NCBI GenBank assembly: GCA_028673005.1
Contig: CM054114.1
Span: forward strand, 15,253,516-15,317,515
Origin: Tanypteryx hageni
Taxonomy: Eukaryota > Arthropoda > Insecta > Odonata > Petaluridae
Length of the DNA: 64,000 nt
Direction: 5' to 3'
The position numbers were made by a program, and so were the translations under genes. Shown piece by piece: positions 35,257-47,141 of the stretch (position 1 is the first letter of the stretch; each line of letters begins with the position of its first letter). The notes under the pieces were generated by a model. That model saw only the letters and a program-made list of their open reading frames with translations, was not told the origin of the DNA and did not search any database.

Positions 35257-35558
35257 TAGGCATGTCAAACTGGCGGCCCGAATGCAAATTATTTCTCAAC
35301 CGAATCGTTTGAAATATAATATAAATACTTTATTTTTATGAAAAGGACTCAAGATTTTTATTTCATAGCTACTGAGGCTCAACACAGAAAGCCGTTTCCA
35401 AATTAATTTTTTTTGGCAAAACAGACGTCCAATCTGCTAGAAAAGGTCTATTTTTCCAACTCTGGCCCTCATTAAGCAATTGTAATCCTAATGCGCCTCT
35501 CCCATATCATCCACTGCTTTAATGCGGCTCCAATACCTCTTCGAGTTTGACATGGTTG
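35257..35558. mobile_element. Non-autonomous hAT-like MITE, 302 bp
   Basis: The left end TAGGCATGTCAAACTGGC and the reverse complement of the right end CAACCATGTCAAACTCG share CATGTCAAACT. Duplications TTCTACAT lie at 35249-35256 and 35559-35566, and the next base also matches. Known: CATGTCAAAC ends followed by GGCGGCCCG are a common arthropod hAT MITE form. Confidence 0.85.
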
Positions 35559-35734
35559 TTCTACATTATTCCATTTGATTCTAAGATGAAGTCATGCATG
35601 CAACAAGGTTTTAGGCGGCCGAATATCGTCCGCCTCAGGCATTTTCGGGATGCTTCAGTGGCTAGGTTCTCCTTCGCCCGGGGGAAAGCCACAGAGATGC
35701 GCCCTCCTCCTTTTGCTCCCTGTACAATTTTCCT

Positions 35735-35909
35735 CCGTCCTTCGGAAGGGACGTTAAGCCGTTGGCCCCTTTGGTGTTCTTCGATAAGAGTAGGCTAATG
35801 CCGGCACCGGGTTTCTATTCTCCTTTGCTATCCAGCTATTCATTGCACTACCTCTTAGATACCCATTGCGCGTAGGCAAGAGGTGAATCAGCTAGGAACA
35901 AACATTAGT
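35735..35909 (+). mobile_element. 5'-truncated tRNA-derived SINE, copy C (tail type 2)
   Basis: This begins inside the core at CCGTCCTTCGGAAGGGACG and continues through GCCGGCACCGGGTTTC to the type 2 tail. The tRNA-like head is absent, which fits incomplete reverse transcription. Confidence 0.85.
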
Positions 35910-36739
35910 ATGTACAATTTTCCAGACAAATGTATTGTGAGGAATGTGATGAAAACTCAAGTATACTATACTGACATTTTGATTTGGAATATATTATAAT
36001 ATTATTATTGTTTATAAGAGAAAATTTAATTTTCGGTCCATGAATTTGCGCCTCTTCAGTTCTGCGCCAGGGTCAACTTCCCCCTTGGCTCTCCCCTCGT
36101 TATACTACTGGGTTGCTTGTCAACTTTTGATCTATAGGCACATAAATTTTTCATATTAGAATAATTAAGATTTTACTCTTTGGGCTTTGTTATATTTGTC
36201 GTTACCGATCGTTAAGTGACACAACCGACGCAAAAGTGATCATGATTAAAAATCTGTCCTTGGCAAACGGCAGAAAATTCCAGCTTCACGTTTTGCAGCA
36301 GCAGCGGAGCTACAAACATTCAGCCGTCCCCGCCACGCGAAGTTACGTTGGGCCTCTGCACAATTCGTTGTCTTAATACAATGTATAAATATAGATGGAC
36401 CTGTAGCGCCCCTAAAATCTATCACTATTCCTTCCCCGAGGACTATTTTAGTTCTGCTACTGTTTCGCAGCCTATTTTTATCTTAAAATATAAGATCACT
36501 TACGGTGTTTTACGTCACCAGCTGCACGACACACGAATAATGACAAAAGATAAAGATGGAAATATATTTAATTCAATCTAAAAGCCTTACGACAACAACG
36601 TAAAATGAATTCATTTTAGAGTAATTATGAACTATTGTTGAGGTTACAATACAGTTGACTGATTTTTTAAATTTAACCTTTCGATATGACATAACTGAAG
36701 AACATTAGCACCCCGTGAAAGCCTTTACAAATACTACTT

Positions 36740-37085
36740 CTTCCAATTCCTTTCTCTCTTGTGCACATCTTCATCACGCTCTCCCTCTTTTCCTTATCCT
36801 TCCTCTTCTCTCTTCCCTCATGCGAAATTTGCATACCCTTCTTCCTAAGTGCCGTCCTGCCGCCGTAAAAAATTCCAAGTTCTACCTCATCATCCCCTTC
36901 TGCCTCTCTCTCCCTCTCCGCCACCTCTATCTCCACCACGCTCCTTAATTCTGACCAATCAGCTCGCATGTTTTATTCATCATCCCCCCCTCTCTCTCTC
37001 TCCGCCTCTGCATCTGCCTCTCCTCATCTTCCTCTCCTTCCTTTCCCCCTCTCCTCAACCTGCGTCCCAACTTTCCCCGCCTCGA
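36740..37085. repeat. Pyrimidine-rich tract
   Basis: CTCTCTCTCTCCGCCTC and CCTCTCCTCATCTTCCTC runs. Open frames here are Pro/Ser/Leu-rich only. Confidence 0.75.
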
Positions 37086-39609
37086 TCCTCCAGAAGATCA
37101 AAGGCAGTCTCACTATAACAAGTGTTGAAAAACAAATAATATTCGTTTCACAACTTTGGTTGTCTATCTCATCTTACATTCACATCATGCCTCTCATATA
37201 AATTTAACCTTTAATTCCAACATTGAATTTTTTGTACACTGAATTAACAATAGTTCATTCGGGAACGAATAAAAAATGTTTCGTAATGGAATATGGTTAT
37301 AATAGAAACGTAATTTGCTTCCTTACACCCACAATATTTTATAAATTTAAGGAAAAATATTAACCAGAATACAATTATTTCATAAATTTCACACAAACAC
37401 CATACTTTTAAGTCTTTAAATATAGAAAGCAATAATATTCTCAATGTTAAGTAATTGGGTTAAATTATGAAAGCAATTGAAGCAAGATAATTCTTTTTAC
37501 AACATTGCTTATATTTAAAATAAATTTTCAATTTTTTTTCAGACTAAATCCATCTATGACTTTGCGTATTATTAAATGTAATCGTACGTGTTGGAAAGTC
37601 GAACCAATCAAGAAAATTTAGAAGTGATGCATTATCGCTCCTTCGCTCCTATTTTCGCCATCGCTGTCCAATTTTGCGCCGCGGAAATCAGCATAATGGC
37701 GCATGTGTATCTGTCGGCGGCATTGCGAAAAACTAGCGAACGTTTCCCAACTGGCTCCTCTGCCCGAATTAATTCGCACCCAGCGCTTCAGTTTTACATA
37801 ATATTAATCCTCCGCAATTTATTTCCCGAACATCTTAAGCTTTTAGAATTTAGCGCCCATTTTTTTTCTTTCCCGAAAAACACCGACCTCCGCAAAAAAT
37901 AAATAGCGGTACAACTTCATCGAGGCTTGTTTCACATACAACTTAGGATAAAACGAAAAACGTTCCGTGGTAATTTGAATTTGTTGCTCTAATAAATTAT
38001 GAAAATCATCTCTCCTCCCCTCCCTCTTCCTCATCCGAAATGAGCCTCGCTGTAGTCGAAAGAGAATTTACATAAGTGGCTGCGGGAACGCATCGATGAT
38101 GTCCCACTTACGGAAGACATCTGCATACAGATATTGTTAGGACGGCGCAATCAAACGAATGATTATTTGAAACAAAGTGGTCGAGTTTACCAACCCTCGC
38201 CCTGTTCCTCTTTCCCACTGCCCACCCTCTCTCGTCCCGTGTCCGATTAAGTAAAAGGTTAGTAGCCCTGAACGGTTACAGGGTTGATATTCAGGCTATA
38301 AGAGCACACCTTAAGTACTGTTAATGACGTCGTTTTAAGAAAAAATAACTGTTTCTGAATTACAAATCAAGCTACTTTTAAAATAATCTTCTTCTACGAG
38401 ATAGTTTTGCTTTAATGCTAATTTTATTCCGACCGAACTCCTATGTTTCTATGCTAAAGGTATCATGAATAAAAGATACATACGAAATAAAGCAGCAAAA
38501 GGCATAAAAAAGTTATCCTTTTTTTGGTAGAGCTTGATAATCAAATGTCATTCCTGCAGCATAAATTCATGTTAATATTATTTTAATTCTTCAATTCACT
38601 ACATTTATATTAAGGGTTTTGTCAATGAAAATTACCATTTAAAAGGAATTCAACTTTAAAGTGGAAAATGCGTCGATTTCCTAGTTTATATGCGAATGCT
38701 TGTAGCACGAGAAGAGAATTATATAAAGAATGAAAATTAGTAAAATTTAAATACCGTAATTGCCTCACTTTTTCAAACGATGTTTTTTACACCAAAACGA
38801 GTGTGGCAAATACGCGGTTATTCCCTTTATATTAAGAAAGTGGTATTTCCAGAATGAAGTGTACCGAGAATGCAATTTAAAACATTTGTCCAGCACAAAC
38901 TGCTTCATAAGAACACATTTTATTTTATCGAAACTTGGCAATGTTTTTAAGTGAGTCGCTCAACGTAAACAATGATATCTTCGCGTCAAAGCAAAAGGAG
39001 GGACAAAGCTGTTACTCAGTCATTTAAATAGACTTTCTGCGTAGCAAGAGTGCGGTTATCGTTTATAAATTTATTTAAAACAAATGAAAAGCGATAAAAA
39101 TAGAAATTCGACATTTGGGCTAACAAACAGCAAAAAAACACCTCGCCCAAGTAAGAGAGAGTAAATTGTGTGGCGCAAAAAAATTATCTTTTATTTCGTA
39201 CACGAAATTCGGGTGGGCAATCATGCGAGTAAATACGGCATTTCATACTGAGATAAACTGCCCTCTCTAAGTAACATAAATCTAATTAGCTGGTGTATCT
39301 TCATAAACGCAAGACTTCCCTTCGTTATTTGTATACTCATTTCTAACAAAGCTGACAAATGCACTTTGTTCTCTTTTTTATGCATCCCTTGATAACCCGA
39401 TAAAAAAACAATGCGGATTCAAATGAACACCTCTTTTCCATTCAGAAAAAAAACTCCCGCGCTTAAAATATCATTTTCCGAAAGAGTAACAGAACATCGC
39501 ATTAATGTCAGCGGTCTCTTTGGCGTTCTAAGAAATCGCCCTAACAACACCCAACCAGAAAAGACCTTTTTTCCACCGACTTCCGGTAATTTGCGAAGCA
39601 TTTTCACGC

Positions 39610-39705
39610 GAGGATTAGAGGGAGAGTGCGGGAGAAGCAGGATGGGGAGAGGTAGAGGAGGTGAGGGAGAGGGTAGAGGTTAGGGGGGAAGGAGAGGGGG
39701 AGATG
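39610..39705. repeat. Purine-rich tract
   Basis: GAGGGAGAGTGCGG and GGAGAGGGGGAG runs on the + strand. Confidence 0.8.
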
Positions 39706-42194
39706 GTCTTCCCAACCCACTCAGTTCCACTTAAAAACTACAGCGACGGGGTCCCCTCGCAGACCTCCGAAGCCGCAGAGGCCCACAAGGCCCTTGGGCC
39801 ATTTCGGGCGTTGAAATCTCCCGTCTCGGTACTACAAGCCATTCAGGAACCCTAATATGACGGGTCCTAATAACCTCTAAAGGGGCGTGTTTTTCGACCA
39901 CACACTCTTCTCATTCAACCTCCTCCGACCGTTCTCGACCATCCCCCTTCCATTCCTCCTCCCTCTCCCTTACCTCAACAAATGTCGTGACCTAGAAGAA
40001 ATTTCGATCCTACACACGTGTGTTTCTATGATTGCCGCACGTAATCAGTCTTCATACCCTCACTCCATTATTTCTTCCCAGGAAGTCCTCTCTCCTCCCC
40101 TCCCCCCTAAAAGAAGCAACGCTATTTCCCTTCCCACGCCTCATAAGTCTCTAGAGATGTATCTCCTCCTCCGAGCCTCTTGCCATTTTCCTTCGTTCAT
40201 GATGCTCATAAGTTGACTGCAATCACACATTTTCTTTGGAAATCCTTTCTCTTATACGTATTTTCTTATAACTTTCAACCCGTAATTTGAAGATGAATCC
40301 GTTTTATTTGCCTTGCGCCCGTACGTGTTTTCCTTTTTTCCTCTTTCGTCCGAACGGCGTCCTCTCGACCTTCGCAGACATTCTACGAATACGTGCTTTT
40401 TGATTTTTATCGGAAGAACACGACATCCATTTTACTGCGATCACATTTTGACTCAAACCTATCTAATTTTATATCTCGGAATATCTCAAGATATTTTGCG
40501 ATCTATTTTTTGTTTTACCGTCACTAAATGGTCGGTTGTGAATATAAACCTGTATATTTACCTTGTAATTATATTCGTTACCGTGAATTTGTTTGATCTC
40601 TACTTGTTCAATTAAACCTTCTAGTAAAAATTGTTTCGCGTTCTTATTTTTATGACTGACATTTAATTTAAAACTTAGTCTTTGCATAAAATAGCCACGT
40701 TTCGTGCGGATCATTTGATTTATTATCAATTCATTCTAAAAACATCAAAATACACAGAATCATACCTCTCATATTGAAATGTAAAATTATTACTTATGAA
40801 TAATGTAGAGAAATAGACGATTATTTATTCCTACCTCTGATCATTCAAACAAAAAGAACTATCCAACTCCCCTTATGGCTGAGAGATATTTTAGCCTCAA
40901 ATTATGTTATTTTTGGATAAAAATATCAATTTATTAAGATATATTGAAGACTAAATAAAATAAAATTCTAACTAAATATTTTATTTATATCAAAAATACA
41001 TTATATTTCATTCCTTATAAATAAGGAGTCGCACGCAAAACTGATATTAATGAATGCACCAACAGGCATGTTGCTATACGGTATTTTGATAAATATCTGG
41101 AAAATATTATCCTTCATTTTGAATTTTTTTATATATGATAATAAATCCTGTATAACTCTTATTTGGGTTATAATTCAATTATTTTTTATAACTGTCAACG
41201 TCTGGAGGGGCGTTCTTTACGTCTCGCCTGGGGTGGTAACTTTTCTTGCTGCTATGCTGATCATTCGTAATAATAATTACACATTTAAAAAGTTAAATAA
41301 CAATTTCTAATCAAATAAAAATAGCAATACGGGAAAGTATTTTTAATGAAAAACTTTTACTAATTTTCTCGTCCATTAATAATAATTAATTTTCAAATGT
41401 CAAATGCGCGCAAATGAATTTTGTTTGAATCTAGCTCTCTTAGACTTAGAATAAATACGCAAATGTTTTTTCTACAATTAGATATTACATAATATGGAAC
41501 AAATGCCTAAACGATTTGTGCCACAAATGATACATAATACATCAAACGAAGAAATATAGTCCATCCAAAGCAGAAACCAAAATACCGAGTGCAAAGACGC
41601 AACATTAAGATTATTAAATGTAATAACGGATTATACTTTTGCCTACAGAATCAAAAGTTTTTGTGGAAATGTCTTCACGAGCAAATTTTCAGAAAAAGAG
41701 GGATTGAAAAATCATATCCTTATCCCCTCTATCTCCCGCCGAAAATCAAATTACGTCCATCGAGCTGTAAATGCTTTAATTCGTTAACACTAATGTGATC
41801 CCGCGAAATTGCCGCCCCAGGAACACTAGAAATGATTCCTCCGCCTAGATCCATCCCATCAGGCAGCTCATCGGGGTCATATCTTCCGTGGAAAAGTCCC
41901 CCGTTTCTCTCTTTCTCTCCAACCTCACCATCAACAATCACTCGGAATAATTTCCGACTTACGGACTCGTCTCTCTTTCCTCTCCCCTCTCTACTTCCCT
42001 CCCCCTCCTCCAGTAAGAAGGATGGAAGTGAAGCAGAGAGGAAGGGTAGAAATAAGAGGACTGGGTCGGGAGAGAGGGAGAAATCCCATTTCCCAGTGTA
42101 TCATTGCTCGGCAATTACCAGGCGCCGGAACACGACCTTTCGAAACGTGGTTTTCCTTCCTTCAGACTCCAAAACCACCCACCGTTGAGATCAC

Positions 42195-42310
42195 CCTCTC
42201 TCTCTCCACTTTCAACTCACCTCCCCCTTACCTCTCCCCTTACCTCCCTCCCCCTTACCCCCCCCCCTTACCTCCCTCCCCTCTTACCCTCCCTCTTTCC
42301 CTCACTCCCA
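42195..42310. repeat. Pyrimidine minisatellite
   Basis: CCCTTACCTCCCTCCCC-like units, 12-16 bp, are repeated several times. Confidence 0.85.
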
Positions 42311-45300
42311 CAGATTCCGCCAGACTCAATATGCCTCACACACTCGTACCGTTAATTTAATATCATTCCTCCATGTTTTTCTCGTGTCTGCGTGTTAAGC
42401 ATTGGTGTCACCAACCGCTTTCATCCTTGAGCCCTTCAGCGATGCAGAAGAACGTACTACATGCGTGAGTGCGTGTGAATACAGTAGTGTGCGTGTGTGT
42501 TTTTATGGTTGAGGGGCCTTTTGGTTCATAGATGTTTTTACTAATACATTTTCAATTTAAAAACAAGAGGATTATCTAAGAGCAACAGAGGAATTGACCA
42601 ATTGACAGATTCCTTTTACAATATAAATTATAGACAACAAATTTCGAAGCAGCCCAAGAAAGACCGCTTTAAATTCTATTCCACCGAGTTAAAAATAAAT
42701 TTTTAAAATCTTCTTGCTCAGATACTAAGAAGATATTAATCCTAAGATGTACACGTGGGGTATTTTTCTCACAGGCACATACAAAAATTCCTTTATCATC
42801 AATGTTATAAAGATATCGATTAGTGGTCTTACATATGCTTCAAGCGTCTACTTCGTGTTGTAAAAACCAGTATATCAAAGAATTAGTCATTATTTGTTTT
42901 AGAGAATTAATGCAATAACAACAAACCTACACGCCTGCATATGAAGGGGTTTTTTCACCGCCATGTTTTTTGCTATTTTGCGCATATTTAACAATGAGTC
43001 ATTCGTTTTTGAAGGATGTTGGTGAATTGGAGGATCTTTTTTTGATAAATACGAACGCGCCTAATAACACAGAATGTAACAGATTCTGTCGGACTAGCAA
43101 GACAGACTGCACAACAAAGAAAATTCGGTTGTTTCGTAAGTATATCAAGTGACAAAACTCTACCACTCTTTACACCAGTTAACGCTTGGATACAATTCAT
43201 CGCAGACCAGATAGCAGAAGAAATCGGATCTTGTACCAGGATTCCGACGTGTTTGAACGCTTAATTTGGCATTATTCTATTGCCAGGGACAAATAATGGG
43301 GCAATTCCTTCTTGAATTCATGTTCAAACACTTGCTACAGAATCTATACGTCCGTCAAACGACTTTAAAGAGATAATGAGATTTTCGAGATTCGAAGGCA
43401 AGAGAGATCGGCAAGAAAGGATGGAAACTGATAAAATTTCTCCAATCAGATGTTTTACAATTTCTAAAAAAATAATAATGCCTTATTATATAAGAGGAAA
43501 CACGATTTTAATAATTTTTTTAACCGCACTTATGTAAATGTATGCATACGCTGAACCATGCGTTCTAGGGTTAACGAATGAACTCTCGACTGATGATTAT
43601 AATCCATAAATCTTTACGCCGCCACCTCGTTAATCCGCCTTAAACCTTTTTTAATCCAACCACGATTAGGCAGTTACAAAGAAGAAAATTGGACTCTCAT
43701 TACGTCCCTGCAGCAGCCTATTACGGAAACTAATTAGACACCGGAGCGATCCCCCTGTAAAAAATTTCCTCAGCACGAAAAATTTCCCCTCGCACCTGTC
43801 CATCTTGCAACGCCAACCGTTTAGCGACCATAAGGGAATCCAAGCAGCATGTCGCTTGCCACCGCGCCGTTACGGGCCAAACTCATAAGGACCGATTTCC
43901 CAGGCCCAATTAACTATCACTTGTCATACGTTTCCGGTCTCTCTCTCTTCCTCCACCTCCGCAATCCTCCTTCATCCCTCCGATCGAAACTACACCTCCG
44001 CCTATCTCACCCCAATCCCCTAATTGGTTGCCATGGATCCCGCACGCATGCGCAACAAAGACCACGCGCGCCCTCCCTCCGAACGGTGCGTCATTTCCGG
44101 ATCCGCTTATATGGAGAACCTACGCGCAAGGGTTAAGGAGTATATTTATTGCTTCTCGAGTGGACGATAAGTCAAAAGCGCTCAACGAGGTACGAAGTAT
44201 ATATATAATGGGACAACTGGTCGAGTGGGGGCGAGGCGAAGGGAACGGAAAGGGTCGCAGGGCGAATGATGATTTACGCCAGTGGTGGTGGCGGAGGCTC
44301 GGCGAGATGGGTTCGGTTTTTTTGTGTTTATGAAAAACGCCCTTCTACACTAGCGCGACGACTGAAAAGTTCGTAATGACTAACGAAGCGGAAAAAATCA
44401 TGCGAATGAATTACGCAAAGCAGCAAGCCGACGTTTATTCAAACGGGGAAAAGAACATATGCTTCGTGATATCTTAATTTAACGCATGGCAGAAACTCTG
44501 AAATATGAAATATTTTACGGCTGGCCTCCTTATTTGAATCTATTGTTTGGCGAGTAAATGAATTGCGTCATCTTTTCCCAAATAAAGGATGACTTGTAGG
44601 TTTAGATATTTATTTTCACGCGAAATTTTCTACATATAACAGGAGCCGTGTGAATTATTAGATGCAATAATATCCTCATTTCCTTCATTTTTAGTTATGC
44701 AGTTTGCAAGAATAGAATTGAAATATTTAGTTGTAATATGATGAATTTAAATTACCTTATAAGCGGAATTATCAATGCAGTATTAACCTTAGGGTTTATT
44801 TCATCCGCAATATTTGCTCAGAATTCGTGTAAAAGATCAACGAAGAAAAAACAAGAACAGATGGACATTTTTACTTTGTATAGCTGGTTCGTAAGAACTA
44901 GTAAAGAATATTATCTGATGAGTCGCAGACTTTGATGCTGCCATATGTCTTTAGTGAGCTTTAGGCGACGAATACTGTAAAAACGTTTTGAAAATGTGGC
45001 CTACAGAACTGCCAAAACCAGGCAGCTATTTGTGTACTCTTTTTCGATGCAGCTTAACGTCAATTCTTTTATTCTATCTTAAAATTCTAGCGTTATCCTC
45101 TTTCGCCAATCAGAGATTCATCCTAGAGCAATTAATGATGAATTTCTCGTTAATGGAAGTAAGAATGTTAAACGCTTCATATTTTAAAATTCCAAATACC
45201 AAAAAACATAATTTAAATATTTTACATTAAACAAGCATACACAAAAGTCGTTTACAATATTAGGTGGTGTTATCAAGAACTTGGCTCGAGCTATGAATAT

Positions 45301-46130
45301 TGGAAATTTTCATTTCTCCCTTAGGCAATACAATGACTAATAATCTTCTTCCCATCTGTACCATATTGCGTTAAAATACAATTCCCAATATCAATCATTA
45401 TGCCTTATGAGGCAATCCATCGCACCTTGTAATGATGCATTGTTGGAGATAATCGCTTTGAAACACAAACCTACCATTTTATAAAAATATGTACGACTTC
45501 TTTCCGTTTAATCCAATCTAACATTTTATCACCTTCAAAGTTATACACATCACGACAAGTTGAAATCGAGTCAAAATAACATAGAGAAACTAATGCCAGT
45601 AGTTTCTTACTACCTAGGTTACTGTAAATGCCTTTAATGAAATGACTTTATTCTGATATGTTCCAGGAAAATGAATTAGAAGATCATCGTTGTCATTTAT
45701 ATTCTCTAAACCGTTAGAATTTCCAAAGTACTTCTTTATGTATAAGTATATTAACATGCTGCCGACAAAGATTTGGTCCTTAATTCCGTTGGTAACATAT
45801 ATTTAGAATAAAAGTTATTTCATAGGGAAAATTTTCTCTTTTTTCTTCTCATACAAGAATTTCACCAAAGAAAGGCTTTCTTAGTAAATTGTGCAAATAA
45901 GATTTCCGTCTAAAAATAAAAAAATTACATTCGTTTAATATATTCATTAATATTTGTACGATTCCCATTCTCCTATTCTAGTGGCTGTCGCTATTCACCA
46001 AGACACCAATTCCTCCCGCACTTCTTTGTCAACCTCTAGCCAATAGTTTCCTCCCCATCCCTTCTCATATCTGCCTTAACCCTCCCCGCCACTCCTCCTG
46101 GGTCTAACTATAGCGTGTTTTTATAATCTT

Positions 46131-46227
46131 TGTCATCTGATGGTGATGCTACGCATCGAAACTCGGGTCGTGTTTTTTATTAAAACATTTGGTGGTATAA
46201 ATGCCATATTTTGTGTTGTTTTTTTAA
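46131..46227 (+). repeat. Hammerhead-ribozyme-like repeat
   Basis: CTGATGG (46137-46143) is followed by a 5-bp hairpin GATGC-TAC-GCATC and then GAAAC and TCGGGTCGTG. This is the order of a hammerhead core: CUGAUGA, stem II, GAAA, short stem III, cleavage triplet. The A expected after CTGATG is G, and stem I pairing is not obvious, so activity is doubtful. The 3' continuation (ATTAAAACATTTGG, then GCCATATTTTGTG) parallels the 33 kb copy. It lies in the intron about 135 bp before the aristaless exon. Confidence 0.5.
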
Positions 46228-46279
46228 GAATACCATCAAGTAAAGGCCAATACGCACAGTGAAGTTTTTATTTCCGTCT

Positions 46280-46307
46280 AACTTTCCCTTTCCCCCGCCC
46301 GTTGCAG
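46280..46307 (+). promoter_or_regulatory. 3' splice acceptor of the aristaless last exon
   Basis: A run of C and T ends in TTGCAG directly before GTT TGG TTC. Cutting here places the intron in phase 0 between homeodomain residues 46 and 47, the conserved position in this gene family. This is why the exon start was put at 46308 rather than at the upstream end of the open frame. Confidence 0.85.
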
Positions 46308-47141
46308 GTTTGGTTCCAGAACAGAAGGGCCAAATGGAGGAAGCAGGAGAAGGTGGGCCCTCAGGGCCATCCTTACGCCCCATTCGGAGTGGTGGGCGCC
46401 ACCTCGCCCCTCGCCCCCGCCAACATCTCTTCCCCCTCCGCCAACATGTCCGCCTCCAGCCACCCCGTCTCTTCCTCCGCCTCCCTTTCCCACCACCCCT
46501 TCCCCCCCTCGGCCCTCTCCCACCACCCCCACCACCCCCACCAATCCCCGCACCCGTTCCCCTCCTTCCTCCGGTCCTCTGCCGCGAAGCCGTTCGATTT
46601 CCTGCCCCCGAGGCCCTCCCCCGCCGCTCCTCCTTTCATCCCCCTCCTGCCTCCCTTCCTCCCCCCCGGGTACCGCCCCCCTCACCACCTCCTCCACCCT
46701 CCCTTCCACGCCCTCCTCGCCAACCTCCACCCCCACCACCCTCCGCCCCCCCTCCACCCCTCCCTCCATCCTCACCTATCCGACCTACCCGCGCACCCTC
46801 ACAAGATCATGCTTCCGGAGGAGTATTCGGCCCTGTTCGCCGCCCTCGCCCCCGGGAGGCCTCCTAACGGGGCTGCGCCGTCGCCTCCGGAGGTGCAGCC
46901 GCCCCCACAAGCCCCCGCGCCTCCTCCACCTCCTCCGCCGCCGCCCCCGCCGACCGCTCCGGCTCCCCAGGCCCCTTCCTCGCCTCCTGCCTCCGGCCCG
47001 GAGCTGGACAGGAGGTCATCGAGCATAGCGGCGTTGAGGCTGAAGGCGAGGGAGCACGAGATGCGGCTGGAGATGCTGAGGCGGATCGGCGGTGCGGGCG
47101 CGGAGGACGGAGTGGACGTGGCTGACGATTCCTCCAGCTGA
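46308..47141 (+). CDS. al: aristaless/Arx-type paired-class homeobox protein, last coding exon (partial)
   Basis: Seen: after a pyrimidine-rich tract and TTGCAG acceptor, the frame opens with [19 protein letters not shown], homeodomain residues 47 onward, and stays open for 277 codons to TGA. The residue at homeodomain position 50 is Gln and the invariant Asn51 is present. A Ser/His/Pro-rich linker follows (exon residues about 20-230, with an 11-Pro run near residues 205-220). Residues 235-250 are [16 protein letters not shown], the OAR/aristaless box, followed by a short acidic Ser-rich end. Known: aristaless proteins are nuclear, sequence-specific activators needed for distal appendage patterning. 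Family members have an intron between homeodomain residues 46 and 47, exactly where this exon starts. The [11 protein letters not shown] stretch favours aristaless over other paired-like genes. The earlier homeodomain exon was not found upstream in the window, implying a long intron. The exon is much more GC-rich than its surroundings. Exact orthology (al versus an Arx-like paralogue) is inferred. Confidence 0.93.
   Translation, partial: VWFQNRRAKWRKQEKVGPQGHPYAPFGVVGATSPLAPANISSPSANMSASSHPVSSSASLSHHPFPPSALSHHPHHPHQSPHPFPSFLRSSAAKPFDFLPPRPSPAAPPFIPLLPPFLPPGYRPPHHLLHPPFHALLANLHPHHPPPPLHPSLHPHLSDLPAHPHKIMLPEEYSALFAALAPGRPPNGAAPSPPEVQPPPQAPAPPPPPPPPPPPTAPAPQAPSSPPASGPELDRRSSSIAALRLKAREHEMRLEMLRRIGGAGAEDGVDVADDSSS

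Larger units (their letters stand above)
35910..46130. other. Probable intron or upstream DNA of the homeobox gene, no exon found
   Basis: I looked for the first part of a paired-type homeodomain (an exon ending in ...ARIQ plus a donor site) and did not find one. Only low-complexity tracts and AT-rich sequence are visible. Conserved enhancers could lie here but cannot be recognised without comparison. Confidence 0.4.
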
